Below, piece after piece: positions 25,254 to 34,775 of a stretch of 64,000 nucleotides of DNA (position 1 is the first letter of the stretch; the number at the start of each line of letters is the position of its first letter). Where the stretch lies: the NCBI RefSeq assembly GCF_003025555.1, contig NZ_PYMH01000003.1:248001-312000 (forward strand), read 5' to 3'. The stretch comes from Photobacterium lutimaris (GTDB taxonomy: Bacteria > Pseudomonadota > Gammaproteobacteria > Enterobacterales > Vibrionaceae). Made by a program: the position numbers and the translations under genes. The notes beneath the pieces are model-generated. The model saw only the letters and a program-made list of their open reading frames with translations. It was not told the origin of the DNA and did not search any database.

Positions 25254-27512
25254 GTGAGCAAAGCCAACACTCAGGTACTGCGTATCAGAGATAAATTATC
25301 AGTTTTCCAGTTGGGAAACTGGCTAATCCCTTTTTGCTTGAGCGATAAGTTCAAGTTTGCTTTCCGTGTCGCCACCAGTCTTACATTAGCCTATATGATC
25401 CCAATGGCTTTGGGGTGGACACAACCTTCAACCGCTGCAACGACCGTAATGTTGATTGCATCAACAGGTAGTCGTCGTGAATCCATGGCAAAGGGGACGT
25501 TGCGAGTACTCGGTACAATTGCGGGTGGCATTATTGGCTTGCTGTTAGTCGGACTGTTCGCGCAGGATCGTTTGCTGTATATGCTGGCGGTTTCTCTTGT
25601 TGTGGTGGTCGTGTTCTATATCCGTTCAGCCTATCTGAATGATCCGACATTGTTTATGCTCACCGGCGTTATGATCCTGATGATGTACAACGGGGGCAAT
25701 GCCGAGGGCGCTTTTATTTACGGTATTGATCGTACTTTTATGACGGTGTTCGGGGTCGTTGTTTATACCCTCGTTGGTGTCTTTCTCTTTCCGCCCAAGA
25801 TCGAACAAAATCTGCGTCAGTTAGGTGATGATCTGACTCGTGTGCAAAAAGACTTGTTTGAATCAATGAGTGTCCCGCCGAAGCAAAAGCCGCTGGCAGA
25901 GCCTGCGGATAGTTCGGATAACGGCGATACCGACGTTGGCCCTGCCTCTCCAACCTTGGCAGAACTCAGTAAAGCGGTATTTGCTGCCCAGCAAGCATTT
26001 GAGACTAGATACCAAACACTGAACAGTGAGTGCAGTGAAGTATCTGCTTATAAAAAAGAGTGGGATGGCACGGTAGCGTTGTATGCTCAAATCACGGAAT
26101 TACTTCTTTTTGCAGCCAAGGAACAATCGCGGTCAGGAGCGCATCCAATAGAATACATTAGGGGTTTTGATGAGTTACGCAAAGAGGTGATCCAACTGTT
26201 TGAAAGGCTCCCTGATGCATGGGAAAAACAGGCTGCACACTCTCCCCAGCCTTTGGACCCTGTTGAATATGATGGAGATAGGTTGGAACAAGCCGGGCAC
26301 CTGTATCGTGGTGAGGCATTATCTTCGGGGTATTTGATCAACCAATTACGAGAGCGTCTGGCCAAGCTTGAAAGCTGTATCAGCAGTATCGATTCATTGA
26401 CAGGAACCGTCGATTTCGATTTACCGCCATTAAAAGCCAAGCCCAATTTTAATTGGTGGGATGCTGAAAATGCAAAGTCTAGCATTAAGGTATTTGTGAC
26501 CTATTGGATCGCTGCCGCATTTTGGATTCAGTTTAATCCGCCGGGTGGCTATAACTTTGTCATTTTTAGCACACTGTTTGTTTCTATTCTCTCTTTTCTA
26601 CCGTTCCACCCAGTAATGCTATTGATATTGTTTACGCTGGGTTTTGTTTTTTCTGTACCGGCCTATGTTTTTCTATTGCCACAATTAACCCTAGGCGCAG
26701 AGCTGGCTTTGTTTATTTTCATTTATACCTTTGTCGGCTTCTATGTGCTCAAAGGCCCTGTGACCATCTTTTTCTTGTTAGGGATGTTCACCCTCGGTAT
26801 CGATAACAACATGGTGTATCACTTCGGCATCACCTTAACGATTGTCACCTTATTTTACATGACGGTGTTGTCAGTGGTGATTTCCTACTATTTACCGTTT
26901 TCAAGTCGTCCAGAACACTTGTTGTTGGTGTTCAGGGAACGCTTTTTTCGTCATGCGACAGGTGTGATCCGGTTGCTTCAGTTCGAGCAGTTGTCACTAT
27001 GGCAAAAGATACAATTGGCTTGGCGGGTAACCACAATGGTGGTCGCGTTGAAAAAGATGCAAGTATGGGGATCGAAATTTAACACTGATCCTTATCCATC
27101 ACTCACGACTGAGCGGCTTAATCGCTATATCTCCCAATGTGACTTATTCCACCATCACTTGATGACATTTATCAAAGCGCGGAAAAAATTGAATGAAAAT
27201 CCGTTATTGGCCCAGGCTCAAAAAGGCAATAGGGATACGGTGATCCCTGCATTGTCACAGGCTTTATGGATAGCGGACCGACCGGAAACTGAGCGGCGCA
27301 ATGCTGAGCTTTTAAAACAAGACTATCAAGACTTAGAAGCTCGACTCGATGAGTATTTTTCTCATCTTGAATTGGAGAAGTATTCTAATTCAGACATTGC
27401 CGGCTTTTATATTTTTCTAAACTTGAAGAAAAATATTTTTGAATCATTGCTGAGCTGCAAGCAGGCGAGCGATGACGTTGTTTGGGAAGAATTGTCGGTG
27501 AAGCGATTTTAG
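25254..27512 (+). CDS. FUSC-family inner-membrane efflux protein (AaeB-like)
   Basis: A 752-residue protein of the fusaric acid resistance / aromatic acid exporter family. Two blocks of about six TM helices (about 35-185 and 410-555) are separated by a soluble, partly coiled segment (about 190-395), with a cytoplasmic C-terminal domain. RVATSLTLAYMIPMALGWTQ in the first block is typical. In E. coli, AaeB works with the adaptor AaeA to export hydroxylated aromatic acids. Start is GTG at 25254 with GGAGGGG upstream. It heads a six-gene operon whose gaps are at most 28 nt; a palindromic site lies 22 nt upstream. Confidence 0.88.
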   Translation: MSKANTQVLRIRDKLSVFQLGNWLIPFCLSDKFKFAFRVATSLTLAYMIPMALGWTQPSTAATTVMLIASTGSRRESMAKGTLRVLGTIAGGIIGLLLVGLFAQDRLLYMLAVSLVVVVVFYIRSAYLNDPTLFMLTGVMILMMYNGGNAEGAFIYGIDRTFMTVFGVVVYTLVGVFLFPPKIEQNLRQLGDDLTRVQKDLFESMSVPPKQKPLAEPADSSDNGDTDVGPASPTLAELSKAVFAAQQAFETRYQTLNSECSEVSAYKKEWDGTVALYAQITELLLFAAKEQSRSGAHPIEYIRGFDELRKEVIQLFERLPDAWEKQAAHSPQPLDPVEYDGDRLEQAGHLYRGEALSSGYLINQLRERLAKLESCISSIDSLTGTVDFDLPPLKAKPNFNWWDAENAKSSIKVFVTYWIAAAFWIQFNPPGGYNFVIFSTLFVSILSFLPFHPVMLLILFTLGFVFSVPAYVFLLPQLTLGAELALFIFIYTFVGFYVLKGPVTIFFLLGMFTLGIDNNMVYHFGITLTIVTLFYMTVLSVVISYYLPFSSRPEHLLLVFRERFFRHATGVIRLLQFEQLSLWQKIQLAWRVTTMVVALKKMQVWGSKFNTDPYPSLTTERLNRYISQCDLFHHHLMTFIKARKKLNENPLLAQAQKGNRDTVIPALSQALWIADRPETERRNAELLKQDYQDLEARLDEYFSHLELEKYSNSDIAGFYIFLNLKKNIFESLLSCKQASDDVVWEELSVKRF

Positions 27513-27522
27513 GGGGCAGGGT

Positions 27523-29172
27523 GTGGTAAGTAAGATCGGCGTTTGCATAACATCATTATCCTTGCTTGTTACGTCAGGCTGTACGGTATTGGGACCGAAG
27601 TTTGAAGGCGTGGCACCGGCTACGTTGCCAACATCGTGGTCTGCATCGGACCTTGTGCAGAGCAAAAACAAAACCGCTCGCTGGTGGCAGCAATTTAATG
27701 ATCCTGTACTCAATGAATTAGTGGAAACCGCAAGCCAGCAAAATCTCGATTTAGAAGCCGCGGGGTTGAGGATCCTGCAGGCCCGGACCGCCGTCGGTAT
27801 CGCGGAATCATTTCAATACCCACAGCGACAAAATGTATCGGGGAGTGTGGCAAAAATATATCAAAACGAGAACACCTTCGATAATGCTGCGTTGAGCTTC
27901 GACGCTGGTTGGGAGCTGGATGTTTGGGGGCGTTATGTGCTTGGCGTCGAGTCAGCTGAGGCGACCCTGTATGCCTCTATCGCTTCCTATCACGATATTT
28001 TGGTCACCATTACTTCAGAAGTTGCTAGAAATTACATCAATTACCGGACATTCCAAGAGCGGGTGCTGCTATCTGAGCGAAATATTGAAATTCAGCGCCG
28101 CGTTGAGCGGATCACTGAGATTCAATATGAATCGGGGGATGTGACTGAATTGGATGTTCAGCAGGCGAGAACCCAGCTGTATAACACCGAGTCGGTATTA
28201 CCTAGTCTGAAAATCGGCATGATGCAATCGCGCAATGCCATTGCCGTGCTGCTTGGCATTCTGCCGGAACAAGCGATGGTGCTGCTGGATAGCCCTTGGG
28301 TAAGTGCCAAAGTGAAAGCCTTCGACAATAAATATGAAAATACGCGCACTAGCAGGCTAACCAGCGATTACGACCAATATTCATTGATACCTGCCACGTT
28401 ACCTATCAGTACACAAGTCGATGCCGGTTTGGTACTACGCCGGCCAGACCTTCAACTAGCCGAATTACAAGCCCATGCGCAGAGTAGCCAAATCGGTATT
28501 GCCGAAGCAGATCTATACCCGCAGTTCTCCTTGTTTGGTGTCATCGGTATCAACAGTACCGTTCCGGCAGGTAATGACTTTAGCTTTAGTGATTCACTCA
28601 ATCTTTCCCTTGGTCCCGCGTTTTCGTGGAATATTTTTCAGTACGGCCGGGTGAAAAATACGGTTCGGGCTCAAGACGCTCGCTTCCAAGAGACGTTGAC
28701 TAATTACAACAAGCAGGTGCTGCTGGCGGTACAGGAGGTCACAAATGCGATGGAGTCTTACCAGCTCAATCAATATCAACAAAAGCTTGCCTTCCGCTCC
28801 GTAGACGCATCAGTACGTGCTTACAACATCTCATTAACCCAATATGAAAATGGTCAGATTAGCTTCGATCGTTTACTCAGCTCACTCGAGAAGATGACCC
28901 GAAGCGAAGATGCCTATGCCACTGTGAAAGGGAATGTCGCCAATCAAGTGATCGCTCTCTATAAGTCACTCGGCGGCGGATGGGAAGCTGAAACCGGCCG
29001 GCCATACCTCAATGATGCATTGCGTTCGCAAATGGAGAGCCGGACTGACTGGGGGGAGATGCTGGATGAAACGCAGCTTCCTGTCTTGTCGCCCAATGAA
29101 GTGCCGAAAGCCGTATCCCCCTTTGGTGAGCCGATTGATCCGACCAAGCAACGTTATCCTGGAGGCCCATAA
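27523..29172 (+). CDS. NodT/TolC-type outer-membrane efflux lipoprotein
   Basis: A 549-residue outer-membrane factor of the RND/NodT family. The signal peptide ends in a lipobox-like TSGC with lipid-acceptor Cys20, followed by TVLGPKF, the usual start of the mature protein. Two OEP repeats contain WWQQFNDPVLNELV, GRYVLGVESAEA, LRRPDLQLAE and the periplasmic helices. It should trimerise into the exit duct for the upstream FUSC pump and downstream adaptor. The C-terminal 60 residues, Pro-rich, extend beyond the usual family end. GTG start 10 nt after the FUSC stop; its own stop overlaps the DUF1656 ATG (TAATG). Confidence 0.9.
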   Translation: MVSKIGVCITSLSLLVTSGCTVLGPKFEGVAPATLPTSWSASDLVQSKNKTARWWQQFNDPVLNELVETASQQNLDLEAAGLRILQARTAVGIAESFQYPQRQNVSGSVAKIYQNENTFDNAALSFDAGWELDVWGRYVLGVESAEATLYASIASYHDILVTITSEVARNYINYRTFQERVLLSERNIEIQRRVERITEIQYESGDVTELDVQQARTQLYNTESVLPSLKIGMMQSRNAIAVLLGILPEQAMVLLDSPWVSAKVKAFDNKYENTRTSRLTSDYDQYSLIPATLPISTQVDAGLVLRRPDLQLAELQAHAQSSQIGIAEADLYPQFSLFGVIGINSTVPAGNDFSFSDSLNLSLGPAFSWNIFQYGRVKNTVRAQDARFQETLTNYNKQVLLAVQEVTNAMESYQLNQYQQKLAFRSVDASVRAYNISLTQYENGQISFDRLLSSLEKMTRSEDAYATVKGNVANQVIALYKSLGGGWEAETGRPYLNDALRSQMESRTDWGEMLDETQLPVLSPNEVPKAVSPFGEPIDPTKQRYPGGP

Positions 29173-29381
29173 TGGAAGTGCCGCATGAAATGTCTTGGGG
29201 AGATGTGTATTACTCGCCCTTTTTACTTGTCATCATCTTGTCTGTAATTGCGACTTGGATAACGGTAGTGATTTTAAATAAAACGCGGCTATCTCGACTG
29301 ATTGCCTACCCATCGATGACATTTTTGGCAATAACGGTGCTTTATACCGTTGCTATTGATGCTTACTTTATTCAGTTTTAG
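29172..29381 (+). CDS. DUF1656 small inner-membrane protein (AaeX-like)
   Basis: A 69-residue protein with two predicted TM helices (about 17-38 and 45-65), beginning MEVPHEMSWGDVYYSP. DUF1656 proteins such as AaeX accompany FUSC pumps and HlyD adaptors in many proteobacteria; the role is unknown, probably structural within the pump. The ATG overlaps the preceding stop codon, and the adaptor gene begins 8 nt after it. Confidence 0.88.
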   Translation: MEVPHEMSWGDVYYSPFLLVIILSVIATWITVVILNKTRLSRLIAYPSMTFLAITVLYTVAIDAYFIQF

Positions 29382-29389
29382 GTGTGCAT

Positions 29390-30292
29390 ATGAAGAGTAT
29401 AAAAAAGCTATTCGTTATTGCGCTAAATCTCATCATTATTGGTGGTGCCATCTACTATGGTTACCAGAAATATCAAGAGTACTTCGACAACCCGTGGACT
29501 CGCAACGGCCAAGTCCGCGCCAATATTGTTAAGGTCGCGCCCAGGGTTTCAGGACCTGTTGTTTATGTGCCTGTTGTCGATAATCAATTTGTGCGCAAGG
29601 GTGAGCTATTATTTCAAATCGATCCCACCACGTATGAAGTGGCGCTATCACAAGCAGAAGCCTCTCTTGAGAAATCGAAAATAAGCTCGAAAGGCAAGAA
29701 AATCGAATTAGACCGCTTACTCGATATTCAACGTAAAGATAAAGGGGCTGTATCACTGAAGGACATTACCCGTCGGCAAATCTCTTATGAAGAGTCGCTC
29801 ATTCAAATCAAAGTGTCCGAGCAAAAACTGCGCGCAGCCAAATTGAATATGGAATTTACCCAGGTGTTCGCCTCGGTTGATGGCTATGTGTCTAACTTGG
29901 ATATTCGAGAAGGCACGCAAGCCGTCGCCAATCAGCCTTTACTCGCTGTGGTAGATGTAAACAGTTTTTGGGTGTTTGGCTATTTTCGTGAAAACCAACT
30001 ATCCAATATCGCCATAGGCGATCAGGCAAAAGTGACCTTGATGGCTTATCCAGAAGAGCCGATTGAGGCCGTTGTTGATTCTGTCGGGTGGGGGATCGCC
30101 CCGCAAAACGGTGCCGTGGGCTATAACTTACTACCAAGCGTCAATCCTGTTTTTCAATGGATTCGCTTGGCACAGCGGATCCCGGTAAAAATTACGTTAT
30201 CGGCATTACCTGAGGGCGTGAACCTGCGTTTCGGTATGACGGCATCGATTATGGTGATGGAAGAGAATCAGGCTTCAGAGTCAGGGCATTAA
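29390..30292 (+). CDS. HlyD-type periplasmic adaptor (AaeA/EmrA-like)
   Basis: A 300-residue membrane fusion protein: one N-terminal TM (about 5-25), biotinyl-lipoyl half-motifs (RVSGPVVYVPVVDNQFVRKGELLF and DGYVSNLDIREGTQAV), an alpha-hairpin (about 85-150) and beta-barrel domain. It bridges the FUSC pump to the outer-membrane duct. I choose ATG at 29390 (TAGGTG 6 nt upstream) over the GTG at 29384, which would add only two residues. Length matches AaeA (310). Confidence 0.9.
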   Translation: MKSIKKLFVIALNLIIIGGAIYYGYQKYQEYFDNPWTRNGQVRANIVKVAPRVSGPVVYVPVVDNQFVRKGELLFQIDPTTYEVALSQAEASLEKSKISSKGKKIELDRLLDIQRKDKGAVSLKDITRRQISYEESLIQIKVSEQKLRAAKLNMEFTQVFASVDGYVSNLDIREGTQAVANQPLLAVVDVNSFWVFGYFRENQLSNIAIGDQAKVTLMAYPEEPIEAVVDSVGWGIAPQNGAVGYNLLPSVNPVFQWIRLAQRIPVKITLSALPEGVNLRFGMTASIMVMEENQASESGH

Positions 30293-30315
30293 CAATCATC
30301 GTGTTAGGAGGGGAA

Positions 30316-30987
30316 ATGGGTAAGAAAATTACTGAGAAAAATAATTTTTACTACCTCACTATCGCTCTAATTATTCTGCTGGTGAGTTCGTCACTCGATC
30401 AGGTACTGCAAATTACTTGGCTGGATAAAATCATGCAGGGGATCACTTTGCTGACCTTTGCTGTCTGCTTGTTGAGTTTACGTTTTGATTCAGGTTGGTA
30501 TCGCTTTTTGCTGAGCCTTGCCGTGGCCTGGATTGGGCTGATGATTATTAACCAGTTGTTTGATTTCAAGCAAGTCGATATCGCTATGCTGGTGCTGATG
30601 CTGAGTTTCTTTTTCGGTACGTTCAAATCTACCATGCGGCAGATCCTGTTTACCGGCTCGATTGATAATAACAAGGTCGTGGGTTCGCTGGCTCTGTTTT
30701 TACTTCTCGGCTTAATGTGGGCCATTGCCTATCTGCTTATTCTCGAGTTTTCCCCGGAATCCTTCACTGGCTTAGAAGCCAAAAATTGGGGGGATAACTT
30801 TTCCAATGCCGCATATTTTAGTTTTGTCACTCTAACAACATTGGGTTATGGCGACATGAGCCCAATCTCACCCGTTGCTCAGGTCATAGTGTATTTAGAA
30901 GCGATTGCTGGTGTGTTCTATATGGCAATTGTTGTAGCCAGCCTGGTCGGCGCCAGCCAAAACAGTCAGGAAAACAACGATGGATAA
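30316..30987 (+). CDS. Two-TM type potassium channel protein
   Basis: A 223-residue membrane protein. The C-terminal half has the ion-channel-2 architecture: TM (about 118-140), pore helix, and selectivity filter TLGYGD (175-180), then a last TM. The N-terminal half adds about three to four hydrophobic segments. There is no RCK/TrkA-N regulatory domain. It should conduct K+ passively. ATG at 30316 is preferred because GGAGGGG is 3-9 nt upstream; the GTG at 30301 has no such site. Its coding region overlaps the next gene by 8 nt. Presence of a K+ channel inside a drug-efflux operon is unusual. Confidence 0.87.
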   Translation: MGKKITEKNNFYYLTIALIILLVSSSLDQVLQITWLDKIMQGITLLTFAVCLLSLRFDSGWYRFLLSLAVAWIGLMIINQLFDFKQVDIAMLVLMLSFFFGTFKSTMRQILFTGSIDNNKVVGSLALFLLLGLMWAIAYLLILEFSPESFTGLEAKNWGDNFSNAAYFSFVTLTTLGYGDMSPISPVAQVIVYLEAIAGVFYMAIVVASLVGASQNSQENNDG

Positions 30988-32110
30988 ACAACTTGAAAAA
31001 TACAAAAGCAAGATATTTATCAATAATATGCTGGAGTCCTCAATACGAATTGGACTGCTGTTAATCCTGCTTGTATGGACTTATGACATCATCAAGCCCT
31101 TTGTCATCCCTGTACTTTGGGGGGCCATCATTGCGGTGGCTTTGATGCCGCTGACCCTTAAGCTTGAAGGCGTAATGAAAGGGCGGCGAGGACTGTCAGC
31201 GACTCTGCTAGCCCTGATAGGCATTGCCATTTTAGTCGTGCCGTTAGTGGTTGTAATGGGCTCGATCTTTGATGGGGTCGTTGGGTTGACGGCATTATTA
31301 CAAAATGAAACGGTGAAGTTACCCGGCCCAACACCGAAAGTGGCTGAAATTCCGCTGGTGGGTGAGAAGCTTTATAGTGCATGGGCATTATTTGCGACCA
31401 ATATGGAGCAAGCCCTGGTGCGCTATGGCGAAGAAATTAAGGCGGGTGTGAGTGCCTTTGCCGGCGCATTGGGAAGTGGCTTGGCAACCATCGTGATGTT
31501 TATCATCTCATTATTGATTGCCGCCGGTTTCATGGCTTACTCAGAATCGATGGCAAAAGCAGTAAAACAGATTTCGGTCAGGGTGGTAGGCAAACATGGC
31601 GAAGAGTGGGCGGGATTAATAGCCGCGACTATTCGTAGCGTACTATTGGGCGTTGTTGGGGTCGCCTTTATTCAATCAGTATTGATTGGTTCTGCGATGT
31701 TTGTTTTTAAAATCCCTGCGGCTGGTCTGATCACATTTGCTGTCTTTATTTTGGCGATAGCGCAATTACCCGCTTTGCTCATCGTATTGCCGGTCATCGT
31801 GTATGTCTTTTCTTATATGGATACCACGCCAGCAACTATTTTTACTGTTTGGGTCTTATTGGCTGGGTTATCTGATAATTTTCTCAAACCATTATTGATG
31901 GGACGAGGGGTGGAAATCCCCATGCCGGTTATTTTGATTGGTGCGATTGGCGGTATGATCTCTGCTGGTATTATCGGACTTTTCCTTGGTGCGGTGGTTT
32001 TGGCCATTTGGTATGAGCTGTTCATTTCCTGGATGAAGGTGTCACCGCAAGAGAAGGAGAGTGGCAATGAGACAGATGAAGCAGCCAAGGTCGAGCAAAA
32101 TCCTGATTAA
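30980..32110 (+). CDS. AI-2E/PerM family transporter
   Basis: A 376-residue protein with about eight TM helices, of the family that includes YdiK, PerM, TqsA and the sodium/proton antiporters of halophiles. The N-terminal pair (about 20-85) is followed by a periplasmic segment (about 85-150) and the family core in the C-terminal half (IPAAGLITFAVFILAIAQLPAL, LLAGLSDNFLKPLLMGRGVEIPMPVI). Substrates in this family range from autoinducer-2 to Na+ and are not predictable. It ends the six-gene operon, before a terminator. Confidence 0.87.
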   Translation: MDKQLEKYKSKIFINNMLESSIRIGLLLILLVWTYDIIKPFVIPVLWGAIIAVALMPLTLKLEGVMKGRRGLSATLLALIGIAILVVPLVVVMGSIFDGVVGLTALLQNETVKLPGPTPKVAEIPLVGEKLYSAWALFATNMEQALVRYGEEIKAGVSAFAGALGSGLATIVMFIISLLIAAGFMAYSESMAKAVKQISVRVVGKHGEEWAGLIAATIRSVLLGVVGVAFIQSVLIGSAMFVFKIPAAGLITFAVFILAIAQLPALLIVLPVIVYVFSYMDTTPATIFTVWVLLAGLSDNFLKPLLMGRGVEIPMPVILIGAIGGMISAGIIGLFLGAVVLAIWYELFISWMKVSPQEKESGNETDEAAKVEQNPD

Positions 32111-32172
32111 CGAATAGTACTGATTTAAGCGCCGCTGAATTTAACTGTAGAGTGTTAGGGGTATAGATAGCT

Positions 32173-32218
32173 GCTGGAATATCGATTGTGTTTTGTCACT
32201 TTTGTATTCCAGCTTTTC
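32173..32218 (+). terminator. Intrinsic terminator of the efflux operon
   Basis: GCTGGAATA (32173-32181) pairs perfectly with TATTCCAGC (32205-32213) across a 23-nt loop, followed by TTTTCTTT. The long loop is unusual but the stem and T-run are good. Confidence 0.6.
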
Positions 32219-32331
32219 TTTGCTTGTCATTTGAATAATTACTCTATACTTGATTTTGGGATAGACATCGGTGCCTTGAATACAGTGGACATTTATGGCA
32301 CCAATAAACAACACAACAGGACGTCGTGGTA

Positions 32332-33282
32332 ATGAGTAATTTTTTCGATAAAGCAAGACGAGCAATAAACCAGCTAGAAGTGATGGTGAATACCATTTCT
32401 ATGCCGAAAGTAAAACAAGGTGAGAAGAACCTCAGCAAGCCGCTTACCGACCAATCGAGTTCTCTAGTGAATAAAACGGTGTTTATCAGCGGTGGTTCTC
32501 GCGGCATTGGCTTTGCGATTGCCAAGCGATGCGCGCAAGAAGGGGCGACAGTGGTCATCGCGGCGAAAACCGCAGAGCCACACCCGACATTACCCGGCAC
32601 CATATATACCGCAGCAGAAGAAATTAACCAAGCGGGGAAGGGGAAAGCCATTCCAGTTGTGTTAGATATTCGAGATGAAGCGGCAATCGCTAGTGCGGTA
32701 GAGCAAGTTGTCACGCAAACCGGTGGCATTGATGTAGTGATCAACAATGCCAGCAGCATTCATCTACAGAACATGGAAAATACCCCAAGTAAGCGTTTTG
32801 ACCTGATGTTCTCGATTAATGTGCGTGGGACGTATTTATTAACTCAAGCTTGTTTACCGTATTTACGTAAATCCTCTAATCCACACATTTTGACGCTGTC
32901 TCCGCCGATTGATTTAAGCCCGCAATGGTTTAAGAACTATGGTGCCTACACCAGTTCAAAATATGGCATGTCGATGATGACCATGACTTTTGCTAACGAA
33001 CTTAAAGAGTATGGTATTGCAGCCAATTCGTTGTGGCCCAAAACGACGATTGCTACGTCAGCAATATCCCACATGAAAAATGGCAAAAAAATCATGGAGC
33101 ACTCTCGCCATCCAGCAATCATGGCTGATGCGTGTTATGAAATTATCACTCGCGATGCGAAAGAATGTACGGGGCGGTTCTTTATTGATGAAGAGGTATT
33201 GCAGCATCGAGGTGTTACTGATTTTTCTGACTATGCCTGTAAGCCAGGGGCTTCTCTGCAGCGAGATTTGTTTTTGAGTTGA
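32332..33282 (+). CDS. HSDL2-like short-chain dehydrogenase
   Basis: A 316-residue classical SDR with an N-terminal extension of about 45 residues. NAD(P) motif is SGGSRGIG (near 53-60), then NNAS, and the active-site Tyr-Lys in YTSSKYG. The pattern TLSPPIDLSPQWFKNYGAYTSSK and NSLWPKTTIATSAI is characteristic of hydroxysteroid dehydrogenase-like protein 2 (HSDL2) relatives, which lack the SCP2 domain here. Substrate unknown; fatty acyl or steroid-like compounds are possible. AGGA sits 10 nt before ATG at 32332 and 4 nt before a GTG at 32326, so the start may be two codons earlier. Confidence 0.85.
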   Translation: MSNFFDKARRAINQLEVMVNTISMPKVKQGEKNLSKPLTDQSSSLVNKTVFISGGSRGIGFAIAKRCAQEGATVVIAAKTAEPHPTLPGTIYTAAEEINQAGKGKAIPVVLDIRDEAAIASAVEQVVTQTGGIDVVINNASSIHLQNMENTPSKRFDLMFSINVRGTYLLTQACLPYLRKSSNPHILTLSPPIDLSPQWFKNYGAYTSSKYGMSMMTMTFANELKEYGIAANSLWPKTTIATSAISHMKNGKKIMEHSRHPAIMADACYEIITRDAKECTGRFFIDEEVLQHRGVTDFSDYACKPGASLQRDLFLS

Positions 33283-33641
33283 AGCTAACCGTTTATCGGT
33301 ATGTAAGTCATGTCATTGTTGTACCTTAATTTCAGTGTTGTTATTTATCGTTGGTTATTTTTATATAAAAGTAACCAACGATTTGCGCCCTAGGCACACA
33401 TTGACCTTACCCCAACAGTGTATTGCATATTTATCTCATGCTCGTCTTAAAGTTAATCTATTTATCGTACAGGAATTGAATATAAATAACTGATATATAT
33501 TATTTATATTGTTTGCACGCCACTTATGCGAAAGCGCAATAATGCCCTCCTTATTAACGGTTAGCCAGAGACTTGAGCGGTAATTGTGTTTGGCATAAAT
33601 GCAGGTATTATCAGGTGTATGATGGTGAGTAAGAGGTTTTA
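33283..33641. other. AT-rich intergenic region with two large palindromes
   Basis: No gene seen. It holds two long inverted repeats: 33347-33382 (11-bp arms, near-perfect 36-bp palindrome) and 33479-33510 (11-bp arms), then the promoter region of the GTPase pair. The first follows the SDR gene by 64 nt and could terminate it, although no T-run follows. Confidence 0.5.
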
Positions 33642-34775
33642 ATGCAGCATTTTTTCAAAAATATTTACCAGTACATCAACCCAGAGAGAGATCCCGCCCT
33701 GCAAGCGGCTAACCAGCAGTGGGAGTCATCTTTGCCAACGCTATGGTTGCTGGGAAAGACCGGGGCGGGTAAGTCAACGCTTGTTGCGTCAGTCACCGGT
33801 AATGAGTGGGTAGAAGTGGGGAATGGCTTCCAGCCGTGTACCCAGACCGCTGTTGAATATGCTTTTCCCGCTGAAAACCCAGTGCTGCGTTTTCTTGATA
33901 CACGTGGCTTATCAGAAGCTGATTATGACCCTTCTGAGGATATATCGGCCTGTCAGGCACAAAGTCATGCGTTATTGGTCGTCATGAAAGCTGAAGAGCC
34001 GGAGCAGAGTGATGTGCTATCGGCGTTGAAGAAAATCCGCAAAGATGGCCGTATTGACAGTCTGCTGGTGGTCCATACTGCGTGTTTGTCAATTATCGAC
34101 CCAGAGCAACGGCTCCAAGCGATTAGATATAACCAAGCGCAGGTGGAGAAAGTATGGGGAACGACGTTGATGTCGGTTAATGTGGACTTCCAGGCCACCA
34201 ATCCTGAGAGTGTAGCAGCCCAAAATAATGAATTGTTTGGTCTATCAGCATTGAATGTGCAGCTAGCAGAAATGCTGCCGATTATTCAGCTGATGCAGCA
34301 ATCACAGCAGCATGGTAATGCTGAGCAAAGTAATTTCCATAAACTTCAACAAGAAGTGATGTGGTATGCCGGCAGTGCGGCGGCTTCAGATGCGCTTCCT
34401 GGTGTAGGCTTGGTGTCGGTGCCGGCCATTCAAGGAAAAATGCTGCATAGCTTGGCGCGGCAATATGGGGTGGAGTGGAACCGAAAGCGTTTTACAGAAT
34501 TCGCAGGTCTTTTAGGCAGTAGCTTTGCATTGAAATACGCCACTAAATTGGGCGTGAGGCAGTTGGCGAAGTTTATTCCGGTATATGGGCAGACGGTAGG
34601 CAGCGCGGTTGCGGTTGCGATTAGCTTTGGTCTTACCTATGCGATAGGCCGAGCGGGTTGCAAGTATCTCTATCATATCAGTCGCGGGGAAACGGTTAGT
34701 GAGAGTGATATTCGCCATGTGTTCGAACAAGCGTTAAAGCAGGCAAAAGACAGTCATGAAAAAGACCATCAATAG
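33642..34775 (+). CDS. GTPase with C-terminal DUF697-like hydrophobic domain
   Basis: A 377-residue TRAFAC-class GTPase of the Era/YeeP/YfjP neighbourhood. G1 is GKTGAGKST (38-46), G2 may be the T in PCTQTAV, G3 is DTRG; the G4 motif is weak (VHTA in place of NKxD). The C-terminal region (about 245-345) has hydrophobic, Gly/Ala-rich helices (SSFALKYATKLGVRQ, VGSAVAVAISFGLTYAIGR) as in DUF697/YcjF-type proteins, suggesting membrane insertion. The gene overlaps the following GTPase gene by 20 nt, so they are translationally coupled. Function unknown; compare YcjX-YcjF and prophage YfjP. Confidence 0.82.
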   Translation: MQHFFKNIYQYINPERDPALQAANQQWESSLPTLWLLGKTGAGKSTLVASVTGNEWVEVGNGFQPCTQTAVEYAFPAENPVLRFLDTRGLSEADYDPSEDISACQAQSHALLVVMKAEEPEQSDVLSALKKIRKDGRIDSLLVVHTACLSIIDPEQRLQAIRYNQAQVEKVWGTTLMSVNVDFQATNPESVAAQNNELFGLSALNVQLAEMLPIIQLMQQSQQHGNAEQSNFHKLQQEVMWYAGSAAASDALPGVGLVSVPAIQGKMLHSLARQYGVEWNRKRFTEFAGLLGSSFALKYATKLGVRQLAKFIPVYGQTVGSAVAVAISFGLTYAIGRAGCKYLYHISRGETVSESDIRHVFEQALKQAKDSHEKDHQ

